DNA from: Mesoplasma photuris ATCC 49581
GTDB lineage: Bacteria > Bacillota_I > Bacilli_A > Mycoplasmatales > Mycoplasmataceae
DNA length: 64,000 bases
Assembly (NCBI RefSeq): GCF_000702725.1
Contig: NZ_JNJI01000002.1
Span: forward strand, 1 to 64,000
Reading direction: 5' to 3'
Position numbers and translations under genes: made by a program. Numbering within the stretch: position 1 is the first letter of the stretch; every line of letters starts with the position of its first letter. This document shows positions 1 to 9,184 of this stretch, in pieces. Under the pieces are notes generated by a model. It did no database searches. It had not been told where the DNA came from and worked only from the letters and a program-made list of their open reading frames with translations.

Positions 1-14
1 AAATGCTCATAAAT

Positions 15-51
15 AGTATAGATTACCCCCCCCCCCCCCCCCCCCCGTCAA
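15..51 (-). promoter_or_regulatory. candidate promoter with poly-G spacer for a gene beyond the left edge
   Basis: On the minus strand TTGAC (51-47) is followed directly by the G run. After it come TAATCT (25-20) and TATACT (20-15). TTGACG and TATACT each match five or six bases of the -35 and -10 consensus, but the spacer is 25 nt as drawn. It would be 20 nt if TAATCT is the -10. Loss of eight G would give the ideal 17 nt to TATACT. An ATG at 10-8 could be a start, or the true start lies outside. That it is a promoter is inference; the sequence elements are seen. Confidence 0.45.
26..46. repeat. 21-C homopolymer tract
   Basis: An uninterrupted run of 21 cytosines (guanines on the minus strand) in a genome that is otherwise very AT-rich. 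No other C/G run of this kind occurs in the window. Runs of this length slip during replication and are a known basis of phase variation. An assembly or sequencing miscount of the exact length is also possible. Confidence 0.95.
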
Positions 52-105
52 GTGAAAATGGTTTTTATTAAAAAAACTAATTCAAGTAATTATTCAATAA
101 AAATA

Positions 106-131
106 AAAAAACACCAATAAATGGTGTTTTT
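106..131 (-). terminator. terminator of trmFO
   Basis: Hairpin AAACACCA - ATAAA - TGGTGTTT flanked by A and T runs, directly after the trmFO stop codon on the minus strand. The symmetric flanks would also stop a plus-strand transcript. Confidence 0.8.
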
Positions 132-1440
132 AGATTTTATAAAATTTTGTTATTTCTGTTAAATATTTCTTTAGATCAAGCATGGCTTGATGATAAATTT
201 GAAGTTCGTCTTCAGTTTTTATACCTTTTTCAACAATTCCCATATTAGCTTTCATAGGATTGAAATTTTTTAATTTTTCATTGGTTACATAATTCGTTAG
301 TGCTCCAATAACAGTTGTTGAGGGCGGTTTAGGCAATTTTACATTGTTTAACATACTTGTGATTCCAATTGATGCCATAATACCAAGTGAAGTTGATTCC
401 ACATAACCTTCAACTCCAGTTATTTGTCCAGCAAAGAAAACATTTTTCTTTCTCATTACTTGTAGCTTATGATTTAAGATTTTAGGAGAATTAATATAGT
501 AGTTTTTATGCATTACTCCATGTCGAACAATTTTCATATTTTGCATTCCTGGGAGAGTTGCTAAAATACGTTCTTGTTCTGGTCATTTCATATTAGTTTG
601 AAATCCAACGAAATTATATAAAGTATCAATGGCATTATCTTGACGTAATTGTACAACAGCAAATGGAGTTTCTCCATTTGGCATTTCTAAATTATTTGGT
701 GATAAAGGGCCATTTGTTAATACCTTCTTGCCTTGTTTAGCCATTTGTTCTATTGGTTGGCATCCGCGGAAGAAAATTTCTTTTTCAAATTCTTTTGGTT
801 TAATTGTGTCAGCATTAACTAATTGTGAATGAAACTCATTAAATTGAGTTTCATTCAAAGGAATACAAATATAATCTCCGTCACCAGTTTTATGACGACT
901 TGATAAATATACTTGATCAAAATCAATACTTTCTTTTTCAATAATTGGAGCTGATGCATCCATGAAGTAAAGTTTTTGATTTCCAATCAATCTCTTGATT
1001 TCATTTTTTAAATTATCTGTGGTTAATGGTCCACTAGTTATTAAAGTTATTTCATTTTCATCATCAATTGTAGTTACATCTTCATCTATTAATTCAATAT
1101 TAGGATTATTATTAATTTCATTTGTAATATAAGCGCTAAATTGCTCTCTATCAACAGCTAAAGCGTCATCTCCAGGGATTTGTGAGTTGTAAGCAGCTTT
1201 TAGAATTAATGAGTCAAATTGTTCCATTTCTGCTTTTAAAATACCAACAGCATTTTTTAGAGATTTAGATCTTAAAGTATTAGAACAAACTAGTTCTGCC
1301 AAGTTAGAAGATTTTTGAACAGGGTTAGGATTAATATGTTTAGATTCGTAAAGTTTAACTTTAAATCCTTGTTTCGTTAATTGGTAAGCAGCTTCACTTC
1401 CTGCTAATCCTGCTCCAATAATATTAATTGTTTTATTCAT
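130..1440 (-). CDS. trmFO: methylenetetrahydrofolate-tRNA (uracil-54-C5) methyltransferase TrmFO
   Basis: A cytoplasmic FAD enzyme that makes m5U54 in the T-loop of tRNA, with methylene-tetrahydrofolate as carbon donor. The product is 436 aa, the normal family length. It opens with the FAD-binding Rossmann motif [14 protein letters not shown] at residues 5-18, and the family signature [13 protein letters not shown] lies near residue 46. One TGA codon (583-585) encodes Trp in LKWPEQERIL-type context near residue 286, so the gene is whole under table 4. It starts at ATG and stands alone: a terminator follows it, and a 336-nt gap separates it from metK upstream. Confidence 0.96.
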
Positions 1441-1537
1441 ATTATCCTCATCTCTTATATAAATTTAATTATAACAATAACTATCTAAATAAAAAATGAA
1501 CCATAGTTCATTTAAGAGTTTTTAATTATTAAAATTT

Positions 1538-1660
1538 TAAAAAATCCCTTAATACATTATAGGAATTAAGGGGGACGTGCCGAATCGGCAATGAAAGGAA
1601 AAAGAAAAGGAAATTCTTCATATGATCGAAATAAATCGAGCCCTTCATAAATTAATAATA
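1538..1660 (-). ncRNA. candidate small RNA (or 39-codon ORF) of unknown function
   Basis: On the minus strand TTGTTT (1684-1679), an 18-nt spacer and TATTAT (1660-1655) resemble a promoter. About 110 nt further on, the 8-bp stem CCCTTAAT/ATTAAGGG (1565-1572 with 1546-1553) is followed by six T, a standard intrinsic terminator. Because metK has its own terminator, this stop must serve something inside the gap. A 39-codon frame starts with ATG at 1648 close to the predicted start point but has no Shine-Dalgarno sequence. Whether the product is RNA or peptide is open. Confidence 0.35.
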
Positions 1661-1737
1661 GCACCACTTTTTTTATAAAAACAATACATTTTTATGTCTC
1701 ATATGCTTTTGTGTAATTAAAAAATATAAAAATAAAT

Positions 1738-1772
1738 AAAAAACCACTTCTAAAATAATAAAATGGTTTTTA
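1738..1772 (-). terminator. terminator of metK
   Basis: Stem AAAACCA / TGGTTTT (1740-1746 with 1764-1770) with a long AT loop and a T-rich flank on the minus strand, directly past the metK stop. Confidence 0.6.
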
Positions 1773-1776
1773 TTAG

Positions 1777-2916
1777 TTATAAGTATTTTTTTAGAACATT
1801 TACTTTATCTAAATTTTCTCAAGTAAATCCTTCTTTTCCAAAATGACCATATGTGGCAGTTTTTTCAAAAACAGGTTTTCTTAGATCTAAAGTTTTAATC
1901 ATGTTAGCAACTGAAAAACTAAAGTTTTCTTCAAGTGCTTTTAAGATTACATCCTTAGCCACTTTTTCAGTTCCGAAAGTTTCAACAAAAATTGAAACAG
2001 GTTCAGTTATACCGATAGCATAACTTACTTGGATTTCTAATTTATCAGCCATTCCTGCTGCAACTAAATTTTTAGCAGCATATCTAGCCATATAGGCAGC
2101 TGTACGGTCCACTTTAGTAGAGTCTTTTCCAGAAAAAGCTCCTCCTCCATGTCTTGCATAACCACCATAAGTATCAACAATAATTTTTCGACCTGTTAAA
2201 CCAGTGTCCCCTTGTGGTCCACCAATTACAAATCTTCCAGTTGGGTTGATTAATACTTTAAAGTCGGTATTTAAACCAAATTCTTTTGCTACTTTTTGCA
2301 TAATGTTTGTTTTGATGTAGTTTTTAAATTCAACTTCATTAAAATCTTCATCATGTTGTATAGACATTAAGATTGTATCGATTAACGGATTTTGAGGATC
2401 TGTATAATCAATAGTTACTTGTGATTTCATATCAGGACGAGCTGATTTGAAATCACCACTTTTTCTCAATTTAGTAGCTGTATAAACTAATTCGTGAGAT
2501 AAAGTGATTGCTAATGGTAAAAATGTTTTAGATTCATTTGTTGCATATCCAAACATAATTCCTTGATCACCTGCTCCAATTAATTCATCATTCAAATCAA
2601 TTCCTAGAGCAATATCATGAGATTGTTCTTCAATTCTTAAATCAATCTTACATGTATCAGCATTAATACCGTAAGCATCATTTATATAACCAATCTTTCT
2701 TAAAACATCACGAGCAATGTTTTCATAATCAACAACTGCTGTTGTTGATATTTGTCCACCAATTAATAAATAATTAGTTGTAGCAAAAGTTTCACACGCA
2801 ACTTTTGCGTTTGGGTCTTGTTTTAAGACCGCATCTAGTATGGCATCTGATACCTGATCACAAACTTTATCAGGATGTCCTTCTGACACACTTTCGCTTG
2901 TAAATAAATTTCTCAT
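1777..2916 (-). CDS. metK: S-adenosylmethionine synthetase
   Basis: Makes S-adenosylmethionine from ATP and methionine in the cytoplasm; the product feeds rRNA and tRNA methylation. The length is 379 aa. It begins with the family start FTSESVSEGHPDKVCDQ, has GAGDQGIMFGYA near residue 117 and the glycine-rich loop GGGAFSGKDSTKVDR near residue 257. A single TGA (1819-1821) encodes Trp close to the C terminus, so the true stop is TAA at 1777-1779. It is monocistronic, with an extended -10 promoter upstream and a hairpin downstream. No SMK-box or other SAM riboswitch is visible in the leader. Confidence 0.97.
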
Positions 2917-2964
2917 ATTTCTTTTCTTTCCTTTTTACATTTGCGTATTTTTCAATACTTTTTT

Positions 2965-2973
2965 ATTATAGCA
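2965..2973 (-). promoter_or_regulatory. extended -10 promoter of metK
   Basis: TGCTATAAT on the minus strand (2973-2965) is a perfect TG-N-TATAAT extended -10 about 50 nt before the ATG. No good -35 lies at 17 nt, as expected for extended -10 promoters. Confidence 0.65.
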
Positions 2974-3028
2974 TTTTCAGTTTTTAAACAGGTATAGCGT
3001 TTGCACTTTTATACGTAATTAAATAAAA

Positions 3029-3047
3029 AAATAACCAAAGGTTATTT
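3029..3047 (-). terminator. terminator of the ftsY-ylxM-ymdB operon
   Basis: Perfect 8-bp stem AAATAACC / GGTTATTT with an AAA loop, overlapping the end of ymdB. On the minus strand it runs into a T-rich flank. Confidence 0.75.
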
Positions 3048-3817
3048 TAATTAAATTCTTGAATTCTTTTAATTAATGTTGCTTTGTTATTATCGTTAAT
3101 TTCGATAATAACACCATTTAGAACACTTGGACCATTTGCTGGTTCAAATCGCGTTGGTAATCCTGTTTTTTCTTTTTTAATAACAGATTTTGGAGATGCT
3201 CCAATAACTGAATTAATTGGTCCTGTCATTCCTAAATCAGTAATAAACGCTGTTCCTTTAGGTAAAATACGTTCATCAGCGGTTGGAACATGAGTATGAG
3301 TTCCAACAAAACCAGTAATAATTCCATCATAGTTTCATGCAAAAGCAATTTTTTCAGCAGTTGCTTCAGCGTGAAAATCTACAAGTAAAATATCATAATC
3401 TAATTCTAAATCTAAAAAATCATCCATTACTTCATACGGATTATTACAGTTATCCATATAAGTTCTTCCCATGAAATTGATTACACAAATTTTTTTATCA
3501 TTCTTTTCAAAAATATAAAAACCACTTCCTGGTGTATAACTATCCATATTTACTGGTTTTAATAAATCAGGAGTTTCATCGATAAAATTTACAGTTTCTC
3601 TATGTTTAAAAATATGATTTCCCGAAGTGATAACATCAACGTTTAGATTTTTATAAAAATCATAATGTTCTTTACTTAAACCTTTTCCGTGAGTTGTATT
3701 TTCACCATTAACAATGACAACATCAATTTCATTTGATTTTACAATTGAGTTTATTTTGCTTTCAAAGATCTCACGACCAGCTCTTGCATAAACATCACCT
3801 ATCATTAATACTTTCAT
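3047..3817 (-). CDS. ymdB: YmdB-family metallophosphoesterase (2',3'-cAMP phosphodiesterase family)
   Basis: A 256-aa calcineurin-like phosphoesterase of the YmdB type. In B. subtilis YmdB hydrolyses 2',3'-cyclic nucleotides and affects RNA levels and multicellular behaviour. Metal-site motifs are present: IGDVYARAGR near the start, NGENTTHGKG, SGNHIF, DFHAEATAEK and GTHTHVPTAD. TGA at 3335-3337 is a Trp codon, so the two halves form one protein. Its ATG overlaps the ylxM TAA by one base (TAATG), so it is the last gene of ftsY-ylxM-ymdB. In many Firmicutes ymdB instead sits near rny. Confidence 0.9.
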
Positions 3818-4140
3818 TAAAGTACCTCTTGTAACTTTTCTATAATTTTATTTACATCAGTGTTTTCTGATTTTGCATGATTTTCAATAATTTTTTTGAT
3901 CATTATATTTTTTTGATTAATTTTCAATTTATCTTCAAAATTAATCAAAATATTAGATGTTTTATTTAATGAATCATGAACTGCAGCTCTCGAAACACCA
4001 AGTTCATCTGAAATTTCTTGTAATGATAAATCTTCTTCAAAATAAAGTTCGAAATATTCTCTTTGTTTTTCAGTTAAAAGATCTTTATAAATTTCAAATA
4101 ACATTGATAATTCAATTGTTTTTTCAATTTGACTTGTCAT
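3817..4140 (-). CDS. ylxM: YlxM-type helix-turn-helix protein (UPF0122)
   Basis: A 107-aa sigma-like HTH protein. YlxM homologues sit beside ffh or ftsY and are tied to the signal recognition particle; in Streptococcus the protein modulates Ffh/SRP RNA activity. The HTH is visible at EDLSLQEISDELGVSRAAVH, residues 34-53. I chose the start MTSQIEK (ATG 4140) over longer in-frame options because those run back into ftsY. The gap to ftsY is 7 nt. Confidence 0.88.
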   Translation of the reverse strand: MTSQIEKTIELSMLFEIYKDLLTEKQREYFELYFEEDLSLQEISDELGVSRAAVHDSLNKTSNILINFEDKLKINQKNIMIKKIIENHAKSENTDVNKIIEKLQEVL

Positions 4141-4147
4141 AAAACCC

Positions 4148-5551
4148 CTATTCTGATTCTTCTTCCATAAATCCAGCAACAAGACCATATACGTATTGTT
4201 CAACATCAAATTCGACAAGATCATCAACTTGCTCACCAACACCCATTAATTTAACTGGGATATCCAATTGATCTTTAATTGCTAAAGCAATTCCACCTTT
4301 TGATGTTCCATCCATTTTAGTTAATACAATTCCAGTAACTTTAGTAACTTCTCCAAACGATTCTGCTTGTATTACCCCATTTTGACCTGTTGTAGCGTCA
4401 ATTACTAATAAAAGCTCATGTGGAGCTGATTTATCAAATTTACGCACGATTTGATGCATTTTTTCTAATTCGGCCATTAAGTTAACTTTATTTTGTAAAC
4501 GGCCTGCTGTATCAATTAATAATAAATCATAATTTTCATTTTTAGCTTTAGTAATAGCATCAAAAACAACTGAAGCAGGGTCTTGATTAGCTTTAGCACC
4601 TTTAATTAGATCAACTTTTTCATCTAATCTTGTACTGATTCATTCTTGAAGTTGTTCAACTGCTCCAGCTCTAAAAGTATCTCCTGCTGCAATTAAAACT
4701 TTTTTACCTTGTGAAGCATAGAAGTTAGCAATTTTTGAAAGTGATGTTGTTTTACCAGTTCCATTAACTCCAACAACCATAAAAATATTTAATCTACCTT
4801 CTTCAAAATTTAAATGGTAACCTTTTTTATCTCTATCTATATAAAGCTCATGAATTTCATCAACTAAAGCTTCCTTAATGTCTTCAAAATTAGAATTACG
4901 TTTTAATTTTTTTTGCATGGCAGTTGAAATTTTAATAACCATCTTCATACCCATGTCAGTTTTAATTAAAATTTCTTCTAACTCCTCAAAAAATTCATCA
5001 TCTGCTTCTTTATATTTTTTTGATAACTTTTTAATATCTTTTGAAAAATCCAAAGCTGATTTCATCATTACTTTTTCAGCTTTTTGTTTTTTGATAGCTT
5101 CTTTTTGTTTTCTTTTTAAATCTTTTTGAGCTTTTTTAATTTCGCTTTTTTTTGGTTTTTCAAAAAAAACTTCCTCATTTGAGGATTCGTTTCTTTCTAA
5201 TGATTTATGTGAATCATCTGACAAATCAGGAAATTCTTCATTCGTAGGAAGAATAGTTAACCTTGAAGGCACTACATCTTCTATTATTTCTTCTACAGCT
5301 TCATCATTTTCTTCAATATCAGATTTTTCTTCATCAATTGTTGAATCTTCTTCAATTGTTGTGTCTTTTTCATTAATTATAATTTCAGTTTTTTCAATTT
5401 CTGATCGCTTAGGTTTTTGTTCTCTAATTATGTCTTCAATTTTAGAACCAACTTCATCATCATTTTCTTCAACAATATCATCAACCACGATTTCTTCTAT
5501 TTCTTTTTTGTTTGATCCAAATTTATCTTTTAGCTTATTTCAAAATCCCAT
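4148..5551 (-). CDS. ftsY: signal recognition particle receptor FtsY
   Basis: The membrane-associated SRP receptor GTPase that delivers Ffh-bound nascent membrane proteins to the translocon. The length is 467 aa. Residues 1-150 are a highly acidic, Glu/Asp- and Lys-rich A domain. An NG domain follows with G1 GVNGTGKTTS near residue 250, DTFRAGAVEQL, and the later motifs DLLLIDTAGR-like and TKMDGTSKGG. Trp codons encoded by TGA occur at residue 4 and in the NG domain. The start MGFWNKLKDKFG is an amphipathic helix, typical of FtsY N termini. First gene of the operon. Confidence 0.95.
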
Positions 5552-5612
5552 AAAGTACCTCGTTACTATAATTAAATTATATCAAAAATGCATAAATAAT
5601 TTTAACCAATGA

Positions 5613-5636
5613 AAAAGAAGACTTTAATCTTCTTTT
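5613..5636 (-). terminator. terminator after the MFS transporter gene
   Basis: Perfect 9-bp stem AAAAGAAGA / TCTTCTTTT with a 6-nt loop, just past the stop of the glpQ-MFS unit. Confidence 0.75.
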
Positions 5637-5649
5637 AAAAAATATTAAT

Positions 5650-7146
5650 TTAAATATTTTGAACAAATTTTTGTTTTTTTCTAAAAATAAATTTGTCTGA
5701 TTTTCTATATAAAAGTATATATAAAATTATTCCTGAAATTACACCAAATAAAGCAAATCCAATAACAACACCTAAGATAATCTGATTACCTTGTTGACTT
5801 GCTACTTTCGTATCTGTTAAAACTCCATTTTCATCTTTTAAATACATTCAGTATTTTGATTCGATCGCAGCTTTAATTTGTTTAAAAAACGCATCTGGTG
5901 TAAAGGCAATAACTGAAACAACATTAATGGCAGCAGCATAATTTTGATTTTGAACATTTAACTCAGCCCCTAGTGGTGATCAACGGATTGTTACTAATGC
6001 TCAAGTTACCCCACCTAATAATACCAAGTTTAAACATGCCACAACTTGAATAATAGTTCCAGCTGTTTTGTTTTTTGTTGGATCAAAGTCATTATTAAAA
6101 CCAGGTAATAAAACTCCTAGTAAAATAAACAATAGACCAATAAATAAACCAATACAAATTCACAAAATATATGAATGTGATTTATCTGCTGCTTTTCCAA
6201 ATCATCCAGAAATTAGAAAACGCATCACATATGTTCTAAATATACCAATTATCATAACAACAACGGCCGGTATTAAGAATATATTTGACATGTAATTTAC
6301 ATATGACCCTAAACCCATTTGTAACATATATACTCCCAACACTAAAAATGATAGTAATCAAATATGAACATTACCAAGAACTTGAATGATATTTTTAACT
6401 GAAAAACTAACCTCAGATGGACGATCGTCTTCTGATTTGATGTAGAAAATAGCAAGAATACCCGAAACTGCAGTTAAAGCAACATATGTCACTACAAGAA
6501 TAAAAAATCCTGTGTTAACACTCTGACCATTAATAGAAATATCTGGAATAGCACCTACATAACCAGCTCCAAGTTGCATCAATAACGTTCCAAACAATGC
6601 AAGAGTTAATCCAATCAATCCATTGAACATTCCTTGATAACCATTGTTTCTACCGACTTTTTTCTCCTTATGATCACCTTCTAATTTTTCAGTTCCATGA
6701 TTTTTAACGGTTTTTCATAATGGTCCTCAAAATAATGCACATGTAGCAAAAGCAAATCCTGCAAATATAATATAAAGTTGAATAGCTGTATATTGAGATT
6801 CTCCAGAATATGCAGCTGATATGGGTAAACTAATATATCAAATCCCCAAAAGGGTTGATAAAAAAATACTTATAATAATCAAATTTTTACTTTTAAATTT
6901 ATCTCCGATATAAGAACCTAAGAAATAGCAAGGTAAAGATACAAAACCATATATTGCTCCCGCTTGAGAATATTCAGATGCATCAAGTCCTAAGTTTTTA
7001 TAGATATTCGGAATATAATTTTCCATGTAAAAAGGAATTGCCATGATAACTACATCAGCTAATGCCAATATAATTAGTGGGAGATTACTTTTTAAACTTT
7101 GGAAAAATATTTTAAAGTTAAATTCTTTTAAATTAAACTTTTTCAC
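5650..7146 (-). CDS. major facilitator superfamily transporter, possibly for glycerophosphodiesters
   Basis: A 498-aa polytopic membrane protein with about 12 hydrophobic segments and a central charged loop (KNHGTEKLEGDHKEKK), as expected for an MFS permease. The segment GSYIGDKFKSK after helix 2 resembles the MFS loop 2-3 motif. At least six TGA Trp codons are spread through it. It follows glpQ by 24 nt with a good Shine-Dalgarno and shares its terminator. The pairing suggests uptake of the GlpQ substrate or product (glycerophosphocholine or glycerol-3-phosphate). That substrate is inferred from context only. Confidence 0.75.
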
Positions 7147-7170
7147 AATTTTTCCTTTCTTATCAAGAAA

Positions 7171-7875
7171 TTAAATTTTTAAATCCTCGATATCACTGAT
7201 AAATGCATTAAGTCATTTATCTTCATATAGTTCTCTCACTTTTAAAACATCAGAATTTTTTTTAAATGTTCAAATATTCATTGGTAAATTAATTTTTTTA
7301 AATAATTCGAGATTATTTTTTAATTTAACAGTTCCTAAATAAGGATGAACATAATCAAAATTCTTAATTAAGTCTCAATTTATTTCATTTGGTTTTTCAA
7401 ATAAATATCCTCTTTTAAAATCATTACGATTTAAAGTTGTAATTCACTCTAATACATTCATACCGAAAGAAGAAACAATTATTTCTGCATTTGTTTGATT
7501 TCTTAAAATATATAATGCATTTTTTAATTGATCTAATTCTGTTTTCGAGTATCTATCTGGTTTGATTTCGACATTAATCATTTCATATTCATTACTAATT
7601 TTCATTGTAAAATCTTCAATAAAAAGTGGTGGTAAATAATCAGGATTTTTTTTAAAAAAAGCTAATTGTTTAATATCATCATAATTTATTTTTCTGATTG
7701 TCACATTTTCTTTTCCGATTCTTCGTAAATGATGATCATGAAATATAATGATTTTTTTATCTTTTGTAAGTCGAATATCAAATTCTACAGCTTTGCAAGT
7801 TTTTAAAGCTTTTTTAAAATCTACCATCCGGTTCTCTCCATCAGCACTTCTGAAACCTCTATGTGCTACTAGCAT
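7171..7875 (-). CDS. glpQ: glycerophosphodiester phosphodiesterase
   Basis: A 234-aa GDPD-family protein that splits glycerophosphodiesters into glycerol-3-phosphate and an alcohol. The catalytic pattern is present: AHRGF at residues 4-8, ENR at 14-16, the metal pair EFD near 31-33 and FHDHHLRRI near 45. There is no signal peptide, so it acts inside the cell on imported substrate. The glycerol-3-phosphate formed can enter GlpO, encoded at 60252-61412. In Mycoplasma pneumoniae GlpQ drives H2O2 formation through this route. Four TGA Trp codons occur in the C-terminal third. Confidence 0.88.
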
Positions 7876-7935
7876 TTATATCCTCCTTTTATTTTCTACA
7901 TTGAAAAATCAAATGTATATTATTATCTTACAGTA

Positions 7936-7972
7936 ATAATTTCCAAAAAAAACTATGTTTTTTGGAAATTAT
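7936..7972. promoter_or_regulatory. 15-bp perfect inverted repeat between glpQ and the MerR gene
   Basis: Arms ATAATTTCCAAAAAA (7936-7950) and TTTTTTGGAAATTAT (7958-7972) flank a 7-nt centre. The glpQ-proximal arm carries TTGGAA in a plausible -35 position for glpQ on the minus strand. No T-run or upstream gene fits a terminator. It shares the ten bases TTCCAAAAAA with the repeat upstream of arcA. Its role as an operator is inferred. Confidence 0.6.
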
Positions 7973-8097
7973 AGAAATTATACTGGATTTTGATTTTGTT
8001 TTAAACTTCTAATAGTATTTTAAAATATAAATAAATTCAAATACTTAATGTTTTTAATAGCATTATAATTAAAATAAGATTTAAGTAAGGAATAAAT

Positions 8098-8472
8098 ATG
8101 GAAAATAAATTTTATATAAAAGATATTGCAGATAAGTTTAACGTAAAAGAATCACTTTTAAGATATTATGATTCTAAGGGCCTTATTAAAAAATTCAAAA
8201 GAGACGAAAATGGTTATAGATATATGATCGAAGAAGACTTAAGTTTAATACATACAATTCTTTGTCTTAAAAAAACAGATATGCCCTTAAAAGAAATAAT
8301 TAACTATGTTAATTTAGTTGAGATTGGTGATTCAACACTTGAAGAAAGATTACAAATGATTTCAAAACAAGAAAAGATTGTCTTGAAAAAACAAGAAGAA
8401 ATAAATGAGCAGTTTGATTTTATTAATTTTAAAATGAAATTATATAAAGATTTATTAAATGAAAAAAAATAA
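8098..8472 (+). CDS. MerR-family transcriptional regulator
   Basis: A 124-aa cytoplasmic regulator. The winged HTH is at residues 6-40 (YIKDIADKFNVKESLLRYYD, then GLIKKFKRDENGYRYM), followed by a MerR-type dimer helix to the C terminus with no cysteine-rich effector domain. It is transcribed away from glpQ and contains no TGA Trp codon. TATAAT lies about 30 nt before the start, with GGAAT as a weak Shine-Dalgarno. The palindrome in the shared promoter region could be its target, although MerR sites normally have a 19-20 bp spacer promoter. The ligand is unknown. Confidence 0.85.
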   Translation: MENKFYIKDIADKFNVKESLLRYYDSKGLIKKFKRDENGYRYMIEEDLSLIHTILCLKKTDMPLKEIINYVNLVEIGDSTLEERLQMISKQEKIVLKKQEEINEQFDFINFKMKLYKDLLNEKK

Positions 8473-8480
8473 TAATTAAA

Positions 8481-8511
8481 AATCGACTAAATAAATTAGC
8501 CGATTATTTTT
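8481..8511. terminator. bidirectional terminator between the MerR gene and the 194-aa gene
   Basis: Stem AATCGACTAA / TTAGCCGATT with one mismatch, then a T run on the plus strand. It lies between two converging genes. Confidence 0.6.
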
Positions 8512-8524
8512 TAAATTATAAATT

Positions 8525-9109
8525 TTAATTTCAATTATAGGGTGAAGGAGAAACACCAGTAATAGCAACTCCCATTAAAAATCTAAATCTAACACCGTTA
8601 CCCTTATTATTATTTGATATATCTGTTGTGCTGGCTCATATTATTAATTGAGCAATAGCTCCTATCAAAGGAATTAACAGACCCATTCCCGGTATTCCAC
8701 CAAGCGCATCATTTAAAACATCAATTATGTCACTTATATTTGCGCCACCTTCAACAAAATCTACACAAAATTCATTATTTGCATCTAATCTTCATATAAA
8801 AACTATTCATTCATATCATGTAGCGGGAGCATTGGCTTTAAATTTTCAATTTTTGCTATTGAAAACACTTACCTCAGTTTCATTTTTCATTCATAAATCT
8901 ATAATTTCCGCTTTGCTCTGATTAATAAAAATTTTATTTTCTATCAATCTTAACATTTCTTTACTCAAATTCTTATTTTTAAAATAAACAACATCAAATT
9001 TAACTCCTCGTTCGGTGTCTAATAAGTAACCGCAGGCCTCTTTATTTGAAATTTTATCAAGACTGACTTTATTTTCAACAATTATATCGTTTAATTTAGT
9101 AAATAACAT
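8525..9109 (-). CDS. protein of unknown function with a C-terminal glycine-rich hydrophobic stretch
   Basis: A 194-aa protein I do not recognise. It contains six or more Trp, most encoded by TGA. Residues 1-75 are charged and mixed alpha/beta in character. Residues 76-120 are aromatic-rich (NWKFKANAPATWYEW). Residues about 135-165 form a long hydrophobic Gly/Ile/Leu stretch (LGGIPGMGLLIPLIGAIAQL) that could insert in a membrane. There is no signal peptide. It converges on the MerR gene and diverges from a small membrane protein 75 nt away. A membrane-active or toxin-like role is possible but unsupported beyond composition. Confidence 0.6.
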
Positions 9110-9184
9110 TTTGCTCTTTTCTATCTCTCACCAGGTTCTTCATCTTTATTATAGTATACAATTTATTTAATTAAGGGAGTAAAT

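Larger units (their letters stand above)
1441..1776. other. intergenic gap with a locally GC-rich patch
   Basis: This 336-nt gap between metK and trmFO holds the metK terminator, a possible minus-strand small transcript with its own terminator, and the trmFO leader. A G/C-richer patch at about 1570-1650 contains the short hairpin TGCCG-AAT-CGGCA (1578-1590). I recognise no tRNA, tmRNA, 4.5S RNA, RNase P RNA or riboswitch consensus in it. Confidence 0.6.

Noticed and set aside
1591-1650. 19-codon plus-strand frame MKGKRKG... in the metK-trmFO gap
   Set aside because: The only G-rich stretch upstream is too far from the ATG, and the frame is too short. A minus-strand transcript with terminator explains the region better.
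2917-3028. Possible SAM riboswitch (SMK box or SAM-I) before metK
   Set aside because: The leader is short and AT-rich, with no conserved SAM-riboswitch core; only an extended -10 promoter is seen.
3817-4242. Longer ylxM frame beginning at 4242
   Set aside because: It overlaps ftsY by almost 100 nt. The MTSQIEK start at 4140 fits the family and the 7-nt operon spacing.
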